A stretch of DNA of 64,000 nucleotides from Cladorhizidae sp. MBARI D1340-BT2 (taxonomy: Eukaryota > Porifera > Demospongiae > Poecilosclerida > Cladorhizidae), in assembly GCA_028752905.1 (NCBI GenBank), contig JAQNBH010000011.1, positions 28,271,678-28,335,677 on the forward strand, given 5' to 3'. A program made the translations under genes and the position numbers. Position 1 is the stretch's first letter; the number at the start of each line of letters is the position of its first letter. The notes under the pieces were generated by a model. The model searched no databases. It was not told the origin of the DNA and was given only the letters and a program-made list of their open reading frames with translations. Below, piece after piece: positions 45,047-55,348 of the stretch.

Positions 45047-45887
45047 GTAAGCAATAATAATCAAAATAGAATGCTTTATATTTGCTTTAACAAAATATGC
45101 AACAATAGTTGTCACCAATGCTATAGAGTACTTTTTTCTTAGCTATAGCAATAATTATGTATGAATTAAACTGTTCAAAATCCACAAAAAGTCTATGATA
45201 TGCTCATTTTTAACATAAGGCAATGTGTATAAATTGAAATGGTGCATTAGATACATCTATTTTGTACTTAGTTGTTTATAAAAAAAAATTTGATATGTAG
45301 AGTACCAGTCAATATTTCCACTATCATCTGTACATCTCGGTTGAAAACAATCTAATTTGTCTTAAACCCATTGATAAATAGAAGGTTGTTTTATTGTATC
45401 AATGACGGAAGAAATAAAGGTTAGGCATATTTTGAATAATATTATTTGCTGTCAGGTAAACCTAGATGTGTACGAAGCATTCTTCATTGTGCAGTCTAAA
45501 GAGGTTCCTATTCATTTAGAAAGATAAGTTGTACGATTTCTGTCATGGTAGCTGTTGAAATCTGAATAAGTTGTAGGTTTACATTTCTGAAGTCCATACA
45601 TCCTGATATAAACATGAGCTTCTAACAGGCGATGAAAGGAAGAGTTCCTACAGCTATCTCTCTGAGCCTTGTTCCAAAACAAAATAGTAATTAAAATAAA
45701 GCACGTTCAAATTTGGAACATAGAAATTTGTGAATTGTACTGCACAATTGGAATCATGCATAAAAGAAGCTTTTAAACTTGTTTTCAACAGTTTGCTTAA
45801 CATAAGTGCATGAATATGCATTTGTTAAAATATGTAGCAGGTCTAGTTTCTTGCTGTGAAATATATGATATTGATATTTTAATTAAG
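45047..45887. other. intron between SRCR exons a and b
   Basis: It includes a block (gaagtccatacatcctgata ... ctaacaggcgatgaaagg, 45590-45640) repeated at 52.41-52.46 kb, showing tandem duplication of whole exon-plus-intron units with about 6.8 kb offset. Confidence 0.6.
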
Positions 45888-46205
45888 GAGGAACATTGTG
45901 TTCATCGTGTTTATCACAAGGCGCCATTAGACTGCAAGGAGGCTCAGCTACTAGGGGATGTGTGGAAGTCTGCAACAATAATCTCTGGGGTACAGTGTGC
46001 AATCCTGCATGGGAAGATGCTGAAACACAAGTTGCATGCAGACAACTAGGATATTCTGCTATTGGAGCTACAACACTTATTACATTTGCTGTTGCTGATG
46101 GTACTGGGAGGATATGGTTGGACGATGTCAATTTTGTTGGGGATGAGATGAGTGCTAGTCCAATTGGGGTCCATAATTGTGCAAACTGTGAAGATGTTGG
46201 AGTGA
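45888..46205 (+). pseudogene. SRCR exon b, internal deletion
   Basis: Acceptor attaag|. The frame is open from CSSCLSQGAIRLQGG through WGTVCNPAWEDAETQVACRQ, LGYSAIGA and GRIWLDDVNF. About 15 bp coding S-L-F-x-C are missing after VGDEM, and the VNC Cys is Phe. The last Cys and donor are also deleted, so the frame runs into intron. Three of the six core cysteines are lost, and folding is unlikely. Closest to the minus-strand fragment at 36397. Confidence 0.82.
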
Positions 46206-46594
46206 GTATTAATCATAATAGGATGTTTGACATTTGCTTTACCAAAATGTGCAACAATAGTTGTCACCAATGCTCTAGAGTACTTTTGCCATAGCCATAG
46301 CAATAATGTATAATATTAATTATGTTCAATTTCTTCACGATTTTGCTACGTAATCTTTTGCAGCTTGCTATTTGCATATGTGAAATAGAGGAAAAGAGGA
46401 ATTAACAACAACAATAAATGATATCTCACATATATATATATATTATATTGTCATTTGTATACCCGCTATACTGGTACATTCCAAACATTAATTGCTGTCA
46501 AATGGCCATATTGGCACTGTATATACTACGCTCTTTTTTGGAATTTTTTCCCTTATTGATAACATTTTCACCATGATAAACTTTTCTCTTCAAG

Positions 46595-46753
46595 AAAATT
46601 CAGACTGCAAGGAGGCACAGGTAGAAATGGACGTGTGGAGGTTTACTACAACAAAATCTGAGGTACAGTGTGTAATCATTCATGGGGGGCTGCAGATGCA
46701 CAAGTTGCATGCAAAAGATCTAGAATATTGTGCTATTTGAGCTTACTCTAATG
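46595..46753 (+). pseudogene. SRCR exon c, 5' part (split by hAT)
   Basis: Acceptor ctcttcaag|. SRCR-related DNA (caaggaggcac, gtggaggtttactac, gatgcacaagttgcatgcaa) has a one-base deletion near its start and further damage, and the Gly-Tyr region has TGA. At 46753 it is interrupted by the hAT element and resumes at 48482. Confidence 0.82.
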
Positions 46754-48481
46754 CAGAGTTGCCAACCGTCCCGGAATGGCCGGGACAGTCCCGGAATTTT
46801 GAGCCTTGTCCCTGTGGTGTCCTTGTCCCGGAAATGTCCCAGAATTTACTGCTACATGCACCTTGCGCTTCCACTCGCTTAGATGGCCACTGTAGTTTCA
46901 AGCTTGTTTAGTTTAGTCATAAAGCAACAAAAACAGGACACTTTTTAGCAGAGAAAAACCAGATAAACAATTACGGCTCCAGCGACAACCTTTGACCTTG
47001 TTTCAATTGGAGGTGCGGCACTCACGTGAAACTTCTCAGCACGTTGTGCAATCTCAGCAAAATGCAAGAAGCAGAGGAGAAAATGCCATTTTGACAATAA
47101 ATGGATCAAAAAATTTCAGGGGATAGGCAAGAGTAATATATAATGAAATTGATTGACAAAGTAAGTAAGCATGGAATACAGCAAATACAGGGTAAATAAT
47201 AACATCATGGGTACAGTGTGCTGCTTGTGTTCAATGCAATAGTAATGTCAGTAGTCTTGCCATCATTTTGTCACTTGTATGCCCGATGTACCCTGTGTGC
47301 AATCGACTTTGGTGTTACCCATGGTGGCCGTTAATGATGTCACATCTCACCTCAAGAGCAAGAAACATAAGGATATGTCATAGGCTGTGCTGCTATCAAC
47401 TATTCCAATCACCTCTCTCTTCCAATATCAGAGAAGTGATCAAGTAATCGAAGCAGAGGTCAGGTGGGCTACATTTGTTGCTAAGCACAACATATCCTTT
47501 CTGTCTAGTAACCATGCCACCAAGCTTTTCAGCAAGATGTTCCCAGACTCTGAAATTGCAAAGAAATTATCCACCGCCATAGTGAAGAAAGCTCTTGCTC
47601 CTTACTTCACACAGAGAGTTATGGTGTCAATGTCAAGTGGTCCATTCTCTTTGATGATTGATGAATTCCATGACAAGAGGGATAAGTCTTGCATAATTCT
47701 TTTGAGGCTTCTTGATCCACAGGTAGGTGAAGTACGGACGAGATTCTTGGATATGCCTGTTGTGAAAATTGACCGCCAACTTGTTTCAAGCCTTGAAGGA
47801 GTCACTGACTAAGAATGGGCTCAGCTTTGACAATGCAGTGTCTTTCATGTCTGATACCACCAATGTTATGAAAGGAGTGAGGTCAGGTGTGATTAAGGAT
47901 GAGATCCCAACTTTGTATGATGTTGGTTGCATCTGCCATTTGACTGATTTAACGTTAAGTCAAAGCTGGTTTGAAGGTACTCCCAGTGAACATTGACCAG
48001 CTCTTCATCGACTTATTCTACTACTTCCATAGCAGCAAGAGAGCAGCAATTTGTCATCCTATGGTGTTCACTTTTCACTGAGCCAGGGGTGATTTTTAAG
48101 CATTGCCCCACACGATGGCTCAGCTTGCTGATGTGTGTGAATCATTACCTCAGGCAGTATGATGGTTTGAAGTCATTCTTCTTGTCTTGGAAGCTAAGGT
48201 CTGTAGCTTTCTTTCAAGGCTTGAGAATCCTCTGACGAAACCTCTGTTGTTCTTTTATCTTGCCCCTTTTATCTTGCCCTCAATGGATCAATTCAACCGC
48301 CTCTTCCAGAAATCTACAGAGAACACTACCTCACAGCTGTATGATGACGGTTAGTTAGGTTGAAAAATCGCGTATTTAATTAATGGGGAAAGGCGCACGC
48401 TAATTAGGGGGCGTGGTCGACAATTCGCGCCGTATATAAAATTAATGTCCCGGAATTAACTTATGGAAATTGGCAAGTATG
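46754..48481 (+). mobile_element. hAT element inserted in an SRCR exon
   Basis: The left end is cagagttgccaa and the reverse complement of the right end is catacttgccaa (10/12). The flanks repeat ctaatg (46748-46753 and 48482-48487). The equivalent uninterrupted site is in SRCR exon d (near 50950-50960), which has one such copy. Length is 1,728 bp. Subterminal cccgga/tcccgg motifs occur at both ends. Six matching bases is short of the usual eight for hAT, probably from later substitutions. Confidence 0.8.
47390..48360 (+). pseudogene. hAT transposase (SCAND3/ZBED-like), broken
   Basis: 47387-47812 reads EVRWATFVAKHNISFLSSNH, FSKMFPDSEIAKKL, ALAPYFTQRV, GPFSLMIDEFHDKRDKSCII and RTRFLDMPVV. 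The family normally has DES-x-D where this copy has DEFHD. After a frame change, 47769-47996 reads NGLSFDNAVSFMSDTTNVMK and LYDVGCICHL. 47993-48235 then gives the HCPTRWLSLL block. No dimerisation block follows. At least three frame breaks. The family placement is from recognised conserved blocks. Confidence 0.78.
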
Positions 48482-48635
48482 CTAATGGAGTCTGCTGTTC
48501 CTGATGGCACTGGGCAGATATGGTTGGACAATGTCAATTGTGTTGGGGACAAGGTAAGTCGCTTTTACTGTAGTGCTAACCTGAGTGGCCTCTACAATTG
48601 TTCACACTAAGAAGGTGGAGTGAGCTGTCAAAGTG
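48482..48635 (+). pseudogene. SRCR exon c, 3' part
   Basis: Continues the split exon: LMESAVPDGTGQIWLDNVNC, VGDKVSRFYCSANLSG, then a TAA where exon d has a Leu codon, then VSCQS. The donor gt is gc (agtggcaaat), so the splice site is also lost. Confidence 0.83.
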
Positions 48636-50800
48636 GCAAATAATGAATCATTACTTGTATATTTTTCATGTGTTATTCATGATATTAACAATAGAGTTCG
48701 AGATAAGACTACATAGATATTGCAAATTACATTGCACTGTGTGAACGAATTTGGAAAAGGGTTAAATCGCACTGTGTGAACAAGTTGTGTACACTACATG
48801 TGAAAATTTATCTGTTGATTATGTGGTATTTTTTGTTTTTATTAAATTTTGTTCCTCATTTTGTTGGTCTTTTTTTTCCTATTTGTATATATATACTACA
48901 AAAGTTTTCCATTGGAGTTATGGTTGACCATAAAATTAATGGAACAAATCCAAGTAAAAACAGTTGGTTTGAAATAGAGTGCAAGTCAGTTTAGATTACC
49001 GTCTTCTTGCCCTTCTTCCTTTTAAAGTAACCATAATAATGGATGAGAGGTTATGAAAGATATCTGTCAGAGATCCTAACCCTGACTGAGGACACTTCAT
49101 TCATAGCTGTGACAACTGAGTGCTTAATGAATAAGAGTAGTGAGAACTCACATGATAAGAAGGAGGATGTGGTTAATTGTTTGTCAACCACCAGAAGCTA
49201 TAGAGAATATACTACTAATGAGACCACAATGACATATGATAATTCTGATTAACATTCAGCAAACAATGAACGATCTGATTGGCAGAACCTTGGAGACAGA
49301 AGGCCACGCGAAATGCCCTTACAAGGTCATTTCAGGAGTGCCCAGCCAGAGGCTGATGTGTGATGATGTCATCAGTTGGATAATTATAAAAGAGGTGGAC
49401 TGTGAAAAGAGTATATCTAGGTAATACTAGAACTGAAGTTGTAAGTATGTATTGAGAACTGTATTGAGAACTATACTTTTGAGTATTACTGAGTTGTATT
49501 ATTGTGAAAGGACGGCACACCTAGTTTGTGCCTTATTTACACCTATTCTCATAAGTTGCTAGCTAAGGGCTAGATGGTGTTCGACTAGGTCCAATATCAG
49601 GGAACACAGACATAAGAGTGTGTCTGATTTTGGCTACAGGGTCAACTGTGATAGGAAGATTACAGTTGGGCTGTCCTTACTAGACTGAGCTAAATCAGCT
49701 AGCATAGGGTAGAGTGTGGAAGTAGACATTCACAAAAGGAAGCCGACAATATCTAATTTAACAAAAGCAAATAATCAAACCCTACGAAACTCTCTGCAGA
49801 TATGTAACTTGTATTGCACTCAAAACATAATTTCAAAAGCCTTTAAAAAATCATGTACTAGAGAAATATATATACATTACTTGCTAACATCATCCTCTAC
49901 TAACTAATCGAACTATAGGAATTACCTACTTCTAATTAATTGATGAAGATTACTTAGGTCATTATGGTCTCATGACAAAAGACCAACATTCCAGCAAATA
50001 TATCTATAAAGTATGGTGGCTAGAGTGCAACCAATAAAATTATACACATTGTATATGTGAAACTATTCTATGTGTATGTCTAATCAAACATGCCCTGCAA
50101 GCTGGAAGATTGTATGTGTGAAGTAAGTAAGCAAGAAAACAAGTATTTCTTATAACAATACTTGACATCAATGATTTGAAATTTACACTCTCAACATTTC
50201 AAGTAGAATTTCTAGCCTACATCAGGAATAATCATATTTATTATGTGGGATTTGCAGTAACATTAGTCGAAGAATTCAAACTAATTTACGGTTTAATGCA
50301 AAAATGTTTTTCAGTAGAGTTATGCTCGACTATAAGAGTAATAGAACAAAGCCAAGAAAAAACAGTTGTTTTGCATTACAATGCAAGTTAGTTTGGATTA
50401 GAGTCCACTTGCTTTTATTCCTTTTACTGTAAACATAATAATATTTGTCACCAATGCTCTTCAGTACTTTTGTCATAGCCATAACAATAAATTATAACAT
50501 CAATGTACAATAATTATGTTCAATTTCTTAAAAGATTCATGATTTTGCTATGTAATCTTTGCAACTTGCTTTGTGCATATGTGAATTAGAGGAAAAGAGA
50601 AATCAACAACAACAAAATTCCTTATTTTCTAAATATCATCTCACATAATAATATAAATATAATATTGTCATTTATACAGCCGCTACTTGTATATTCCAAA
50701 GAGTTATTGTCAAATGACCATAATTGATACTGTATACTCTTTTTGCCGTTATTCTTAAATGTTAGTAATATTTTCATTACGCTAGTACTTTTCTCTCCAG
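48636..50800. other. SRCR-unit intron with a possible LTR-like piece
   Basis: 48914-48995, 50320-50395 and 51345-51430 share a block (ttatg.t.gactataa.a ... gtgcaagtcagttaggatta). 49250-49530 looks different: less AT-rich, with tgatgtcatca and ataattataaaagagg, like a promoter or LTR, but no matching pair or TG...CA limits were fixed. Confidence 0.4.
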
Positions 50801-51101
50801 AAACAATCAGACTGCAAGGAGGCACATGTAGAAGTGGATGTATTACAACAATGTGTGGGGCACACAGTGTGATTATACTTGGGGGCGTGCAGATGCACAA
50901 GTTGCATGCAGACAGCTAGGATATTGTGCTATTGGAGCTACTACTCTTATGGAGTCTGATGTTCCTATGTTACTGGGCAGATATGGTTGGACAATGTCAA
51001 TTGTGTTGGGGATGAGATCAGTCTCTTTAACTGTACTGCTAACCTGAGTGGCCTTAAGAATTGTTCACACTTAGAAGATGTTGGAGTGTGCTGTCAAAGT
51101 G
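50801..51101 (+). pseudogene. SRCR exon d, two frameshifts
   Basis: Acceptor ttctctccag|, donor |gtaagtaa, both intact. TIRLQGG is followed by a deletion that moves into the frame WGTQCDYTWGRADAQVACRQ, LGYCAIGA. A missing base at gttcctatgttactggg moves to GQIWLDNVNC, VGDEISLFNC and HLEDVGVCC. The exon length is 301 bp, so a domain cannot be read through. It is otherwise the best-preserved plus-strand copy. Confidence 0.85.
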
Positions 51102-54100
51102 GTAAGTAATAAATCATTTGGTATGTTTTTCATGTGTGATTCATGATATTAACAATAGAGTTTGAGAAAAAGGACTATATAGATATTGGTATAAACTGCA
51201 GCACTGTGTGAACAAGTTGTGTACACTACATGGTGGAATTTATAATTATGTTGATAATGTGGTATATATGCTTTTAAACCAAAATTTGTACTTCATTTTG
51301 TTGAGGTTTAATAAGCTAATTCTACCACAAATGATTTTCAGTAGAGTTATGCTTGACTATAAAATGAATGGAACAAAGCCAAGTAAAAATAGTTGGTTTG
51401 AAATACAGTGCAAGTCAGTTAGGATTACAGTCTTATAGCCCTTCTTCCTTTTTAAGTAACCATAATAATGGATGAGAGGTTATGAACAATTTAACATGAA
51501 CATATATCTATGCTTGTAAAACTGTCTGAAGATATGTACCGGGTCAACACTGATATATTTAAAAAACTTGTCAAAATTATCTTGTAGTGAAATATATAAA
51601 TATACATTACTTGCATAAATGAAATGACCTACTTCCTCATGAGATTCCTTAGCTCATTATGCTCTCAAGATAAAATAGAACAATCAGCCAATTTAAGCAG
51701 TAAAATTTGATGTAATACACCATGTGCATATGACACTATTCTGTGTGTTTATTTCCTATCAACCATGCACTGTACAGTTAAAGATTGCATGTTAGAAGTT
51801 AAGTAAGCAAGAAAAGTTATTTTTAGAATAACCATGTTAACAATCAATTAGAATTTTTACTCTCTAGACTTTTCAAGTAGATGTTCCAGCCTTCATCGAT
51901 ACTAATTATTACATACTTGTAGTAGCACTACATACAGAATTCAATCTAATTTACAGTTTAATATCATAAAGAGCATCCATGATATCCTCCTTTTGACATG
52001 AGGGAATTTATGGAAATATATATCATGTTTTAGATGCATCTTTTTTTGGTCTGTTTGTTTAAAAACAAGGTGATGTTTATATCTTCATTTATAGATATTT
52101 TCAGTTGCATTCAATATTAAAAATAAATTTCCTATTAAGCATGATCGCAAAATAATTTTAATTTATCTGTGAACCATAGTGAAATAGAATATAGTTGTTT
52201 TGTACCTCTGATGCAAAAAATGAAAGTTACATATACTTGGAATACCGTAATTATTTTGTTGTTTGGTAAATCTAGATGAGAATAAAGAATAACTCGTTGT
52301 GTTATCCAAAGAGCATCCTATGATATCATATTTACCCTGTTAGATTTCCTACATTTTGTGTCTATGGGATTGTTAAAATAAATTGTAACACTCATTTCTG
52401 AAGTCCATATATTCTGATATAAATATAAACTTCTAACAGGCGATGAAAAGGAGAATATTGTAAATAGCTACAGCTATCTTTCTGAGACTTGTGCCAAAAC
52501 AATAGAAATAAAAAATATCATCATTAATGCATCATTAAGCATAGAAATATCATTAAGCATAGAAATTTGTGAATTTAATTGCTTAATTTTTACAACACTT
52601 TCTCTAGTAGTGGTGTGGTTAACTAGACATTATAACATCAATGAAATAAAATCAGGTCTAAAACATATTTTTGAAGTACTTAGTTTAGATTGCATCCCTC
52701 CCGCTATTCCTCAAAATTTTATATTAACAATAACTGTGGATGAAGAGGATAAACAAAATTCTCTTTCAAGCAAAGAGTGCGCAAATTTACAAACAGATTT
52801 CTTACAACTGACCTAACACCCAACTGTTTAAACTGTAATGCTCTAGACCCATCAAAGTATATTCAGGTGGACACTGGTTGATACCGGATTGTTAAAATGG
52901 GATTGTATAGTGTATGTATAATTTTTGTATAAGGAAGCCAACATCATCAACAAGTGTAAATGTTATTAACCTCTCTCAACAAGCCTTCCAGATCTGATAT
53001 ATATATATTATTTGGGGTTATAGCATGCAAAATTTCAGTTATGGTTAGTTCAAACTTCACTATCCTGTAATTGAGTTTGTTCAGGTGTAGCAGTTTCTGT
53101 AGGCTCTTCTGTGCTTTTTTTCCTCCTTTGAAGTTGTCGAGCACCATCATACTTGGACTCTACGAACATGGTGTGCCTGTATTATTTCCCTCTACTTTTG
53201 GTTTATATGAGGATGAGAGTCTGAGATCTTGATCAGAAACTACAGCTTATTCAATAAGTAGCGACTATCTTACATCTCATTTGCCAACTTTTAATGCCCT
53301 CGTGAAGCGTATGTCACAAGTAAAAGTCTACCAGAGTGCAAGAAACCAAAGTAAATCGCCAAATAGAAATCTTTTAGGCATTAAGAAAATGACACACAAC
53401 TTGAATAGTGTGGAATTATAGACCACAACAAGATCACTCTGTACTATTAAAAATATTATTGTTAACCCAACTTCCTAAAATCCACTCACTTTATTATCTT
53501 GTCTTTGGATATAATTATTATTGTGACAAAGCCTTGGAAAATTAGAAATATTAATAATTGGAAGTCCATAAAAATGCACCACAGTAACTCATAACTTTCT
53601 CAGTTTAGATGTTATGACATCACTAAGGAAAGAATTTAAGCATAGCTGAAATTATCAAAAAAAGTGTTTGTTGTTTGAGTCTCTAACATGTGCATTATTT
53701 CTCTTTGAAGTTCCTCATAACATCCCAGAATTGAGCTAAGTTTTATCTGGAGAGTTTATCAAGCTATTCTATGCATATAGATATTGTTTAGCTTATAAAT
53801 ATATAATATATATTAGAGATGGATGAAAGTCTTTCTTTCCCCATGATTGAGATTTATCTGATGAACTTGAAGTAAGCAATGTGTACTCAATGAATAGCAC
53901 ATCAGCAACCCACTGAAAATTGGAATTGGAATTGAATTGTAGATATTAGATTGATACACAGGATGACCATTTTACAAACTATTGTTTATTTTTATTTTCT
54001 TGAAAACAACTATGGTGTTTGGCATAATTTCCTAGGCTTCAACTTAAGATCAATGTATTAGTTAGGTATGTTGAATTAAAAAAATTCAAATCTTAAAAGA

Positions 54101-55284
54101 GCATGATTAGGGATCTAACCTTATACACTAAATGTAAACTATATGAAAAGGGATTTTTTTTTAATTGAAAAATATCTTGTTTTCCAAAACTTTCCCACAT
54201 AGTATTTCCTTGAACAGAATGAGCTCTTCTATTCATTTCAAGAGGTGCCTAGCGACACGTACTCTTGAAGGACATGCTTAATTTCAACATACATAAAACA
54301 CATGAGCGCATTAGTTGTGCAAGATCACTCAATCACAAAAAGATGATAATTATTGATAGTAGCAGTGTTCGAGCTACAGCCATCGTCCTGTATTCTTGTT
54401 TTGTCTTCTTTGTATTTGGATTCATCACTTACAAAGATATGCTCATTGTCAGTTACTCCCATCTATTCTGTGGAGTTTCTCATTATCCTGTCAACTGATG
54501 ATATTTGCTGCAACACTTTGTGCTACTTAAAAAAGATTTAAACAATGAATTCTATGGTCATGTGACCCATGTGTCTGGACTCAAATACCACTACTTTTAA
54601 AGCATTTCATTAGCTCTTCAGTGTTGAGAGTTTGACTAATTTTCATCTCACATGACGGACAGAATTCTCTCTGGAATTTTCATACTTCGTGCTGGTGCAG
54701 AGTCTAATCAATGGTGCAGAAGGCACATTCTATTTGAGGAAATATGGTGTGTGTGTATATATATATGTGTATATATATGACAGTCCCAAGTAGAAGTCAA
54801 ATATTAGTCGAAAAATTTATATTGATATCAATACCTCAGGCTAAAGTCCTCACCTGTGTAGTGTTTCTGGGATCAATTTTTTTAACAAGTTCATTGATGC
54901 CTGACCTTTGCAGTATAGCTCAGAGCTCCATCATTGGTATGCACATGAGTTAAAGATTTTCATCATGCAGTGGAACTGACTGCTGACTTGTCATATTTCT
55001 CTTCCACTTTGGTGGGTAATGATAGATTGCTAGTTCATTACTTTTAGCTAGGCTAGCTAGCAGGAACTGACACTAGAATAAAAACAATCATGTTCAGGCA
55101 GTAAATAGTTATTTAAACTAGTGTGTTCAGAAAGTTTCAATAACAGATGACTGTTAAAAACTGTGAATGTTTTTACCCATTCTTAAACTCCAATGCAAGA
55201 AATTTTATTGTCAAGAGAAAGATATTTGGTCTGCATTAAAAACGTATTAAATATTGTTAGAAAGTAGTGCAGTTCTTGATTATA
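51102..55284. other. no intact exon; duplicated SRCR-unit introns
   Basis: Contains further copies of SRCR-unit intron blocks (51345-51430, 51765-51800, 52410-52465) and the inverse of the 35.8-kb block (53.19-53.33 kb). No SRCR exon is detectable after 51101. The frames at 54265-54540 and 54744-54953 show no domain. From about 55.2 kb the sequence is the inverted-repeat right arm. Confidence 0.5.
54745..54780. repeat. GT/TA microsatellite
   Basis: gtgtgtgtatatatatatgt and following tatata repeat. Confidence 0.85.
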
Positions 55285-55348
55285 ATGGACAGTATTTTTT
55301 TAATTTACTTTGTAATGTATCTTGGAATCATTCAACTACAAACTGCCT
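55285..55348 (+). CDS. signal-peptide first exon (right arm)
   Basis: The ATG at 55285 gives MDSIFLIYFVMYLGIIQLQT, ending in phase 1 at donor |gtgagtat. It differs from the left-arm leader at four residues, all hydrophobic or near the start, and keeps the frame. Its natural next exon, the Cys-rich module at 58.53 kb, has lost its acceptor, so this gene copy is probably inactive or would have to splice elsewhere. Confidence 0.62.

Noticed and set aside
54265..54540. Plus-strand hydrophobic frame as a membrane protein
   Set aside because: No splice context, no conservation seen in the duplicated regions, and two overlapping frames of equal quality.
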